From: Bacteroidota bacterium
GTDB taxonomy: Bacteria > Bacteroidota > Bacteroidia > Bacteroidales > Tenuifilaceae
DNA: 7,646 nucleotides
NCBI GenBank assembly: GCA_023406715.1
Contig: JAEXVC010000155.1
Location: forward strand, 1 to 7,646
Reading direction: 5' to 3'
Notes under the pieces: model-generated
The model's input: only the letters and a program-made list of their open reading frames with translations
Told to the model about the DNA's origin: nothing
Database searches by the model: none
Program-made: the position numbers and the translations under genes
Shown: piece by piece, positions 1-6,269 of the stretch
How positions within the stretch are numbered: position 1 is the first letter of the stretch
How the letters are laid out: every line of letters starts with the position of its first letter

Positions 1-1
1 A

Positions 2-166
2 TTCAATATTACTGTAGTTGTTCCTCAGATTATAAGCGGAATTCTGTCGGGCACATTGTTGAAGTTTGTTTTTAACGAGAGTGCAATTTTTATGATAATT
101 ATGGCTGGAGTATCAATGCTTTTGGCCGCAATTTCTGTGTCATTTGTTAAAGAATCTCATAGTTAA
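2..166 (+). CDS. C-terminal end of an MFS-type sugar permease (partial, 5' end outside window)
   Basis: Only the last 54 codons are present, read in the frame starting at base 2 and ending at TAA 164-166. The peptide starts FNITVVVPQIISG, followed by a short polar stretch (KFVFNES) and a very hydrophobic segment of about 20 residues (AIFMIIMAGVSMLLAAISV), and ends in a short charged tail (FVKESHS). This fits the last two transmembrane helices and cytoplasmic tail of an MFS or glycoside-pentoside-hexuronide/SLC45-type transporter, where an FNI..V.PQ motif is common in the penultimate helix. The next gene, beta-phosphoglucomutase, begins 8 bases after the stop and is followed by a maltose phosphorylase, so the likely cargo is maltose crossing the inner membrane. 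The cargo is inferred from context only. Another polytopic membrane protein cannot be excluded from so short a piece. Confidence 0.7.
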   Translation, partial: FNITVVVPQIISGILSGTLLKFVFNESAIFMIIMAGVSMLLAAISVSFVKESHS

Positions 167-174
167 ATCTGTAT

Positions 175-834
175 ATGAATCCTATTAAGGCTTGTATTTT
201 CGATTTGGATGGTGTTGTTGTTGATACTGCAAAGTATCACTACTTGGCGTGGAAACGATTGGCGCACGAATTAGGATTTGAGTTTAAGGAAGTACATAAC
301 GAACGTCTAAAAGGTGTAAGCCGTATGCGTTCCCTTGAGATTTTGCTTGAGGTTGGTGGTCTTATATGCACAACGAGCGAGATGGAGGAGATGGCTGCTC
401 AGAAAAACGAGTGGTATTTGGAGTATATCCGAAAAATGACTCCCGATGAGATTCTTCCTGGTGCTAAGGAACTTCTAGAGGAGTTAAGATTGCATAATGT
501 TAAGGTTGCGCTTGGTTCGGCCAGTAAGAATGCCCCTTTAATACTTGAGAGGATAGGCCTGGCAAATTATTTCGATGCAATTCTTGATGGCAACAGTGTT
601 TCAGTTGCAAAGCCAGCTCCTGATATTTTCCTAGTTGCAGCAAAGGCCTTAGGTGAATTACCCGAGCATTGCATTGTATTTGAGGATGCCGAGGCTGGGA
701 TTGATGCTGCCATTAGTGCTGGTATGCGATGCGTAGGAATTGGTAGCCCCGATAATTTAGGTAGGGCCAACCTTGTTATTCCAAATCTAAAGCAATTCAC
801 ATATGATAATTTGAAAGATTATTTTATTGCATAA
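175..834 (+). CDS. pgmB: beta-phosphoglucomutase (HAD superfamily)
   Basis: Converts beta-D-glucose 1-phosphate to glucose 6-phosphate in the cytoplasm via beta-glucose 1,6-bisphosphate. The 219-residue length is normal for the family. The HAD motif I FDLDGVVVDTA gives the nucleophile D10 and the acid/base D12. The cap domain (about residues 18-90) holds H22 and the LKGVSR motif with R50, typical of beta-phosphoglucomutases rather than general HAD phosphatases. Motif II is GSASKN (S115), motif III is K146 in AKPAPD, and motif IV is E170-D171 (FEDAEAG), the Mg ligands. These line up with D8, D10, H20, R49, S114, K145, E169 and D170 of the Lactococcus lactis enzyme, as I recall that protein. 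The start follows the permease stop by only 8 bases without a clear Shine-Dalgarno sequence, as is usual in Bacteroidota. It lies directly before the GH65 phosphorylase that makes its substrate, so the pair forms one pathway and probably one transcript. No oddities seen. Confidence 0.95.
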   Translation: MNPIKACIFDLDGVVVDTAKYHYLAWKRLAHELGFEFKEVHNERLKGVSRMRSLEILLEVGGLICTTSEMEEMAAQKNEWYLEYIRKMTPDEILPGAKELLEELRLHNVKVALGSASKNAPLILERIGLANYFDAILDGNSVSVAKPAPDIFLVAAKALGELPEHCIVFEDAEAGIDAAISAGMRCVGIGSPDNLGRANLVIPNLKQFTYDNLKDYFIA

Positions 835-893
835 ATAATTGATATATAATTAATTTAACGATTTGAATCAAGTAATAAGTAAATAATATCTGT

Positions 894-3218
894 ATGAACT
901 CATACTTAAAACACGATGAATGGTGCATCATTGAGGAAGGTTTTGTTCCTGAGAACACCCGTGCTTCGGAGAGTATCTTCAGCATTGGCAATGGTGCAAT
1001 GGGGCAGAGAGCAAACTTTGAGGAGAAGTTTAGCGGCAGTACCCTTCAGGGAAGCTACATTGGTGGAGTTTACTATCCCGATAAAACCCGCGTAGGTTGG
1101 TGGAAAAACGGTTATCCTGAGTATTTTGCAAAGGTTATCAACTCAACCAATTGGATTGGGATTGATGTATATATCAACAATGAAGCGCTAGACCTAGCCA
1201 AATGTAAAGTAAACGATTTCCGCAGGGTACTCAATATGAAGGAGGGATACCTTGAGCGTTCGTTCATTTGCGAGTTGCAATCGGGTATAAAAGTGTCAGT
1301 TAAAGCGCTACGCTTTTTGAGTATGGTCGATAGCGAGATTGGTGCAATCCGCTATAGCGTAAAGGTTCTTAATTCCGATGCTACTGTTGAGTTAAGGCCT
1401 TACCTCGATGCCGATGTGCATAACGAGGATTCTAATTACGGCGAAAAGTTCTGGGATGTTATTGATATCAAAGGGAATACCTTAAGTTACATTGTTTGTC
1501 GCACCAAGAAACTCGATTTTCACGTAGGGCATGCAATGCGTAATTTTGTTTACGTTAATGGTCAGCAGGCAAATGTTAATCCACAGGTAAATACCTCGGA
1601 GAAGTACGTTGATAATCGTTATTCTGTCAACCTAAAATCTGGTGATGAGGTTACCCTCTATAAGTTTGCTGCAGTTATTTCAAGTCTAAACCAGGAGAAA
1701 GGAACTTTCCCTAAGGTTCTTGAAAAATCTATGGATGCAGCAATTGCAAAGGGTTTCGATAGAATGTTTGAGGAGCAGAAAAACGCTTGGGCTGAAATTT
1801 GGCTTCATAGCGATATTACTATCGATGGCGATGTAGCCGCACAGCAGGGCATACGTTTCAATATTTTCCAGCTTAGCCAAACCTACACAGGCAAAGATGA
1901 GCGTTTGAATATTGGCCCTAAAGGTTTTACTGGCGAGAAATATGGCGGCTCAACATATTGGGATACAGAGGCTTATTGCTTACCATTTTATATGGTTACA
2001 CACGGACAAAAGGTTGCCCGTCAGTTACTTCTGTATCGCTACAAGCAGCTTGGAAAAGCCATTGAGAATGCCGAGAAACTAGGTTTTAAGGATGGAGCAG
2101 CGTTGTATCCTATGGTTACAATGAATGGCGAGGAGTGCCATAACGAGTGGGAAATCACCTTCGAGGAGATTCACCGTAATGGAGCCATTGCCTTTGCTGT
2201 ATATAGCTACGTTCGCTATACTGGCGATAAGAGTTATCTTGTAAACTTTGGTCTTGAACTGCTTATTGGTATCGCTCGTTTTTGGGCACAACGTATCAAT
2301 TTCTCTGCCGAAAAGGGCAAGTATGTTATGCTTGGTGTAACGGGTCCAAATGAGTACGAGAATAACGTAAATAACAACTGGTATACCAACTTCATTGCTT
2401 GCTGGTGTATGGAGTATGCCGATGAGGCTGCTCAGTACGTTAAATCGCAGGATTCTGCAAAATATGCTGAGCTGATTAAGCGTATCAAGTTTGACGATAC
2501 TAAGGAAATTTCAAAGTGGCGAGATATTCGTGGTAATATGTTCTATCCTGAGGATAAAAAGTTAGGAATCTACTTACAGCAGGAAGGCTATATGGATAAG
2601 GAGCAAATCCTTGTGAAGGATTTAGATGTTAAGGAGCGCCCATTGAACCAAAAATGGAGCTGGGACCGTATTCTTCGCTCTTGCTTTATCAAACAGGCCG
2701 ATGTATTGCAGGGTATGTACTTCCTTGAGGATAGATTCGATACCGATACAATTAAGCGTAACTATGAGTTCTACGAGGCTCGCACTGTTCATGAATCATC
2801 GCTTTCGCCTTGTGTTCACAGTGTTCTTGCATCGCGTGTTGGGAATGGGAGCAAGGCCTATGAACTTTATGTTCGCACTGCCCGTTTAGACTTGGATGAT
2901 TACAATCACGAGGTTAAAGAGGGGTTGCATATCACAAGTATGGCAGGCACCTGGATTTCTATAGTTGAAGGATTTGGTGGAATGCGTATTCGTGAGAATA
3001 TGTTGAATTTCAATCCGTTGATTCCGGCTGAGTGGAAATCGTACAGCTTCAAGGTCTGGTACCGAGAGAATACGTTGAAAGTAAACGTTTCTCCAAAAGA
3101 GGTGACAATTATTAATGAGGCTGGCGATTCAATAATCATTAAGATTTACGGCAAGGAGCAAAAGGTTCTTCCAAATAGTTCAATAACTATTCCTGTGCAA
3201 AAGCAAGTTTTTGCGTAG
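894..3218 (+). CDS. malP: GH65 maltose phosphorylase
   Basis: Cytoplasmic, inverting phosphorolysis: maltose plus phosphate gives glucose and beta-D-glucose 1-phosphate. The 774 residues match the usual 750-790. The layout is the GH65 one: N-terminal beta-sandwich (about 12-265), helical linker, (alpha/alpha)6 barrel (about 320-690) and a small C-terminal beta domain (about 693-760). The motif TGPNEYENN places the catalytic acid at E487, the same number as I recall for the Lactobacillus brevis enzyme. The GGSTYWDTEAY motif (W356, D357, E359) and KQAD (600-603) line the sugar site. HESSLSP (633-639) and ITSMAGT (680-686) are phosphate-side motifs. The acceptor-site loop HNEWEITFE (416-424) is the one that separates maltose from trehalose or kojibiose phosphorylases in published loop-swap work, and here it is the maltose form. 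There is no signal peptide. Arginine codons are mostly CGN (31 of 36), hinting at high expression. The gene ends in TAG, 48 bases before the aldolase. Kojibiose or trehalose phosphorylase is unlikely. Confidence 0.93.
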   Translation: MNSYLKHDEWCIIEEGFVPENTRASESIFSIGNGAMGQRANFEEKFSGSTLQGSYIGGVYYPDKTRVGWWKNGYPEYFAKVINSTNWIGIDVYINNEALDLAKCKVNDFRRVLNMKEGYLERSFICELQSGIKVSVKALRFLSMVDSEIGAIRYSVKVLNSDATVELRPYLDADVHNEDSNYGEKFWDVIDIKGNTLSYIVCRTKKLDFHVGHAMRNFVYVNGQQANVNPQVNTSEKYVDNRYSVNLKSGDEVTLYKFAAVISSLNQEKGTFPKVLEKSMDAAIAKGFDRMFEEQKNAWAEIWLHSDITIDGDVAAQQGIRFNIFQLSQTYTGKDERLNIGPKGFTGEKYGGSTYWDTEAYCLPFYMVTHGQKVARQLLLYRYKQLGKAIENAEKLGFKDGAALYPMVTMNGEECHNEWEITFEEIHRNGAIAFAVYSYVRYTGDKSYLVNFGLELLIGIARFWAQRINFSAEKGKYVMLGVTGPNEYENNVNNNWYTNFIACWCMEYADEAAQYVKSQDSAKYAELIKRIKFDDTKEISKWRDIRGNMFYPEDKKLGIYLQQEGYMDKEQILVKDLDVKERPLNQKWSWDRILRSCFIKQADVLQGMYFLEDRFDTDTIKRNYEFYEARTVHESSLSPCVHSVLASRVGNGSKAYELYVRTARLDLDDYNHEVKEGLHITSMAGTWISIVEGFGGMRIRENMLNFNPLIPAEWKSYSFKVWYRENTLKVNVSPKEVTIINEAGDSIIIKIYGKEQKVLPNSSITIPVQKQVFA

Positions 3219-3243
3219 GTTAAAATTGAAAGTGTTACCTTTA
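3210..3243 (+). promoter_or_regulatory. Possible Bacteroidota-type promoter for the aldolase gene
   Basis: The primary sigma factor of Bacteroidota recognises a -33 TTTG and a -7 TAnnTTTG about 19-22 bases apart. Here TTTG (3210-3213, in the last codons of the GH65 gene) is followed after 22 bases by TACCTTTA (3236-3243), which misses the -7 consensus only at the last base. Transcription would begin near 3250, leaving a leader of about 15-20 bases before the ATG at 3267. A 6-base inverted repeat, GTTAAA (3219-3224) and TTTAAC (3251-3256), flanks the -7 box and could be chance in such AT-rich DNA. This is a match by eye only; the spacing is at the long end. Confidence 0.3.
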
Positions 3244-3266
3244 CGGTGCATTTAACATAATTAACT

Positions 3267-4337
3267 ATGACTACAAAACGATTTCAAGCCGGAATTATAA
3301 CTGGCAAACAGTTGAGCGACTTATTCGAGTACGCCAAATCTGAGAAATTTGCACTTCCTGCAGTTAACGTAACAGGAACAAATACAATGAATGCAGTTTT
3401 GGAAACTGCTAGAGAGGTTGGCTCGCCTGTAATTATTCAGTTCTCAAATAGTGGAGCATCGTTTATTGCTGGTAAAACACTATCCAACGATGGTCAAAAG
3501 GCAAGTATTTTAGGTGCAATTAGTGGTGCAAAGCACGTTCATCTTATGGCTGAGGCCTATGGTGTTCCGGTAGTACTTCATACCGACCACGCTGCAAAAA
3601 AACTTCTACCTTGGATTGATGGTTTGCTCGATGCTGGTGAAAAGCACTTTAAAGAGACCGGAAAACCTCTTTTCAGTTCACATATGCTCGATTTATCCGA
3701 GGAGCCACTTCACGAGAATATTGAGATTTGCAAGAAATACCTTACCCGTATGGCTAAAATGGGCATGACCCTAGAGATTGAGCTTGGCGTAACCGGTGGC
3801 GAGGAGGATGGTGTTGATAACACTGGCGTTGATAGCTCCAAACTTTACACTCAACCCGAGGAAGTTGCCTATGCATACGAGGAGTTGATGAAGATTAGCC
3901 CTAATTTCACCATTGCTGCATCGTTTGGAAACGTTCACGGTGTTTACAAGCCTGGAAATGTGGTGTTAAACCCTGGCATTCTTAAGAACTCACAGGAATT
4001 GATTGAGAAGAAATTTGGTACAGCGGCTAAACCTGTAAACTTTGTATTCCACGGAGGTAGTGGTTCTGAGAAGGAAAAAATTGAGGAAGCACTCGGATAT
4101 GGAGTAATAAAAATGAACCTCGATACTGATTTACAGTGGGCTTACTGGGAAGGAATTAAGAATTACTATACTGCTAAAAAGGATTACTTGCAAGGACAAA
4201 TTGGTAATCCGGAAGGCGAGGACTCTCCAAACAAAAAGTACTACGACCCACGCGTGTGGTTACGCAAAGGCGAGGAGTCTATAGTTGTTAGACTTAAGGA
4301 GGCATTTGCCGACCTTAATGCCATTGGAAGAGGTTAA
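3267..4337 (+). CDS. fbaA: Class II fructose-1,6-bisphosphate aldolase
   Basis: Zinc-dependent glycolytic enzyme that reversibly cleaves fructose 1,6-bisphosphate into dihydroxyacetone phosphate and glyceraldehyde 3-phosphate in the cytoplasm. The 356 residues are close to the 359 of E. coli FbaA, and identity is visible along the whole length (for example LLPWIDGLLDAGEKHF and GMTLEIELG). The key residues sit two positions before those recalled for E. coli: catalytic D107 and zinc ligand H108 in HTDHAAKK, E172, zinc ligands H224 (NVHGVYKPG) and H262 (FHGGSGS), and N284/D286 in KMNLDTD for substrate phosphate and carbonyl binding. The flexible loop GGEEDGVDN (177-185) is intact. The residue after the HTDH motif is Ala, where E. 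coli has Cys; it is not catalytic. The gene follows the GH65 gene by 48 bases and is closed by a strong terminator, so it may be the last gene of the upstream transcript, have its own promoter, or both. A housekeeping aldolase between maltose phosphorylase and an amylase is unusual. Confidence 0.97.
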   Translation: MTTKRFQAGIITGKQLSDLFEYAKSEKFALPAVNVTGTNTMNAVLETAREVGSPVIIQFSNSGASFIAGKTLSNDGQKASILGAISGAKHVHLMAEAYGVPVVLHTDHAAKKLLPWIDGLLDAGEKHFKETGKPLFSSHMLDLSEEPLHENIEICKKYLTRMAKMGMTLEIELGVTGGEEDGVDNTGVDSSKLYTQPEEVAYAYEELMKISPNFTIAASFGNVHGVYKPGNVVLNPGILKNSQELIEKKFGTAAKPVNFVFHGGSGSEKEKIEEALGYGVIKMNLDTDLQWAYWEGIKNYYTAKKDYLQGQIGNPEGEDSPNKKYYDPRVWLRKGEESIVVRLKEAFADLNAIGRG

Positions 4338-4352
4338 TATTTAACTAATTGT

Positions 4353-4386
4353 AAAGAGGTTGTCCGCTTTGGCAACCTCTTTTTTT
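4353..4386 (+). terminator. Intrinsic (rho-independent) terminator after the aldolase gene
   Basis: AAAGAGGTTG (4353-4362) pairs perfectly with CAACCTCTTT (4373-4382). The stem can extend inward by a U-G and a C-G pair to leave a 6-base loop (4365-4370). A run of seven T residues (4380-4386) overlaps the descending arm, and the A residues at the foot make it potentially weaker in the other direction as well. It lies 15 bases after the aldolase stop and ends 24 bases before the next start codon. This is a clear transcript boundary for the upstream permease-pgmB-GH65-aldolase group, although some read-through may supply the GH13 genes. Confidence 0.88.
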
Positions 4387-4410
4387 GTAACCTAATAAGT
4401 TAAGTGAGTT

Positions 4411-6252
4411 ATGTTAATGCGTTTGTTATCAATTACTTTAATTCTGTTTTTTATGAATGGTTATTCACAAAAAGTAAGCAGAATTGACCCACCAAATTGG
4501 TGGGTAGGGATGAAAAATCAGAAGTTGCAGCTAATGGTTTACGGGCAAGATATTTCTTCTGCTAAAGTTTCAATCAATTACAATGGTGTTGTTCTCGAAA
4601 GCACTGAAAAGGTTGAAAATCCAAACTATCTTTTTTTGAATTTGACCATTAATTCCGATGCAGTGTCGGGAAAATTTCCAATTGAATTTAAGTTTTCAAA
4701 GGGTAAGCCATTAGTAATTCAATACGAATTGCTGGATAGGGCAAAAGGTTCTGCTGAACGAAAAGGATTTGATAACTCCGACGTAGTTTACTTGATTGTT
4801 CCCGATAGATTTTCGGATGGAAATCCATATATCGATTCAGTTAAAGGTATGCCCGATAAGCACAACCGTAAAGAGCCTTACGCAAGACATGGTGGCGATT
4901 TACAGGGCATAATTAATCATTTGGATTATTTTAATCAACTAGGAGTTACAACTCTATGGATGACTCCTGTCTTAGAGAATAACCAACCTCAGTGGTCGTA
5001 TCACGGTTATGCTATTACCGATTTTTATAAAATTGATGCTCGTTTTGGAACAAATGAACTGTATAAAGATTTTGTAAATCAGGCTCATAGTAAAAGCATA
5101 AAAGTTATAAAGGATTTAATCTTTAATCATTGCGGAGGAGAGCACTGGTGGGTAAAGGATATGCCTACAGCCGATTGGTTTAACCAATGGCCACAGTTTA
5201 CAAGAACAAATTATAGAATACCCACAATTTTTGACATTCATGCATCTGATAGTGAGAAGAAATTGATGAATAATGGTTGGTTCGACCATCATATGCCAGA
5301 CTTAAATCAGAAAAACCCTTTTGTGGCTAACTATCTATTACAGAATAGTATTTGGTGGATAGAATACGCAGGTATTGATGGCATTAGAATGGATACTCAC
5401 CCATATCCCGATAAGGATTTTATGGCTCGTTGGTGTACAAGTGTAATGACCGAGTATCCAAATTTTAATATTGTAGGAGAAACCTGGGTTAATTATCCTG
5501 CTTGGGTTGCATACTGGCAGAAGGATGCTAAAAATAACGATGGTTACAACTCTAACTTACCTGTGGCCATGGACTTTCCGTTAATGTATGCTATGCATAA
5601 GGCTTTCTCAGAGAAGGATGGTTGGGATACAGGGCTATCGCGTTTGTATGAGATATTGGCACACGATTTTATTTACCCAAATCCCAATAATCTTTTAATT
5701 TTTGCCGATAATCATGATGTTGGTCGATTCCAGAGGGATTCTATACAAGCAATAGGAAATTTGAAATTAGCCATGGCGTTTTTACTAACTACAAGGGGAA
5801 TACCTCAAATTTACTATGGTACAGAGGTGCTTATGGCTGGTAACGATATTAATGGTCATGGCGATATCCGTAAAGATTTCCCCGGTGGCTGGACTTCCGA
5901 TAAACAAAATGCGTTCACTTCTGAAGGAAGAAATAAGAAACAGAGTGAGATGTGGGATTATACATCTAAAATCATGAATTGGAGAAAAACAGCCACAGCA
6001 GTTCACAATGGTAAATTAACGCACTTTATTCCTGATAACGAGGTTTATGTCTATTTTCGTTGCAATCAGCAACAAACAGTAATGGTAATTCTTAATAACG
6101 GCTATCAGCCAAAAGTGCTTGATACGGCGAGGTTTAAAGAGTTTTTAGGCGATAAGAAATCGGGTATCGATATAATTACAGACAAAGCAGTTGAAAACCT
6201 TTCTAAAATTCAACTTTCGCCCCGCTCTGCAATGATTATTGAATTAAAGTAA
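4411..6252 (+). CDS. susA: Secreted GH13 alpha-glucan hydrolase, SusA-like neopullulanase/cyclomaltodextrinase type
   Basis: Hydrolyses alpha-1,4 bonds in maltodextrins, pullulan or cyclodextrins, most likely in the periplasm. The N-terminus (MLMRLLSITLILFFMNGYSQ) is a signal peptide with a likely signal peptidase I cut after G-Y-S and no lipobox Cys. An in-frame ATG two codons later (4417) is an equally good start. Domains: N-terminal cyclomaltodextrinase-type beta-sandwich (about 22-110, RIDPPNWWVGM), (beta/alpha)8 barrel (about 125-520) with calcium-type motif PDRFSDGNP (131-139), and a C-terminal beta-sandwich (about 535-612). GH13 regions: I DLIFNH (D235, N239, H240), II GIRMDTH (R326, nucleophile D328), III VGETW (acid/base E357), IV FADNHD (D436). 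Region V is MPDLN (295-299), the form seen in enzymes of intermediate or mixed specificity. Its 613 residues match B. thetaiotaomicron SusA (about 617). More AGA/AGG arginine codons (12 of 22) than in the GH65 gene. The GH13 lipoprotein gene begins 17 bases downstream. Exact substrate is inferred from family. Confidence 0.9.
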   Translation: MLMRLLSITLILFFMNGYSQKVSRIDPPNWWVGMKNQKLQLMVYGQDISSAKVSINYNGVVLESTEKVENPNYLFLNLTINSDAVSGKFPIEFKFSKGKPLVIQYELLDRAKGSAERKGFDNSDVVYLIVPDRFSDGNPYIDSVKGMPDKHNRKEPYARHGGDLQGIINHLDYFNQLGVTTLWMTPVLENNQPQWSYHGYAITDFYKIDARFGTNELYKDFVNQAHSKSIKVIKDLIFNHCGGEHWWVKDMPTADWFNQWPQFTRTNYRIPTIFDIHASDSEKKLMNNGWFDHHMPDLNQKNPFVANYLLQNSIWWIEYAGIDGIRMDTHPYPDKDFMARWCTSVMTEYPNFNIVGETWVNYPAWVAYWQKDAKNNDGYNSNLPVAMDFPLMYAMHKAFSEKDGWDTGLSRLYEILAHDFIYPNPNNLLIFADNHDVGRFQRDSIQAIGNLKLAMAFLLTTRGIPQIYYGTEVLMAGNDINGHGDIRKDFPGGWTSDKQNAFTSEGRNKKQSEMWDYTSKIMNWRKTATAVHNGKLTHFIPDNEVYVYFRCNQQQTVMVILNNGYQPKVLDTARFKEFLGDKKSGIDIITDKAVENLSKIQLSPRSAMIIELK

Positions 6253-6269
6253 AATATAACTAATAGATT

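Noticed and set aside
167..175. Same ATCTGTAT-like string just before the pgmB start and the GH65 start (888-895)
   Set aside because: Eight bases or fewer in AT-rich DNA, spaced differently from the ATG in each case, and absent before the other genes; likely chance.
835..893. AT-rich gap between pgmB and the GH65 gene with a 6-base TTATTT/AAATAA inverted repeat around the pgmB stop and a TTTG at 862-865
   Set aside because: The stem is all A/T with no following T-run, so it is not a terminator, and the only possible -7 boxes after the TTTG match poorly and run into the start codon. I see nothing firm here.
567..3139. Several short antisense open frames and one same-strand frame inside the pgmB and GH65 genes
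   Set aside because: They overlap strongly conserved enzymes in other frames and their translations show no recognisable domain or start context; they are shadows of the real genes.
894..3218. Kojibiose or trehalose phosphorylase as the identity of the GH65 gene
   Set aside because: The acceptor loop and surrounding motifs are of the maltose type, and the neighbours are starch and maltose genes.
4363..4411. Promoter for the SusA-like gene overlapping the terminator (TTTG at 4368-4371 or 4384-4387)
   Set aside because: The paired -7 positions (near 4393 or 4410) share at most half of the conserved bases, and the second would place the start of transcription inside the gene.
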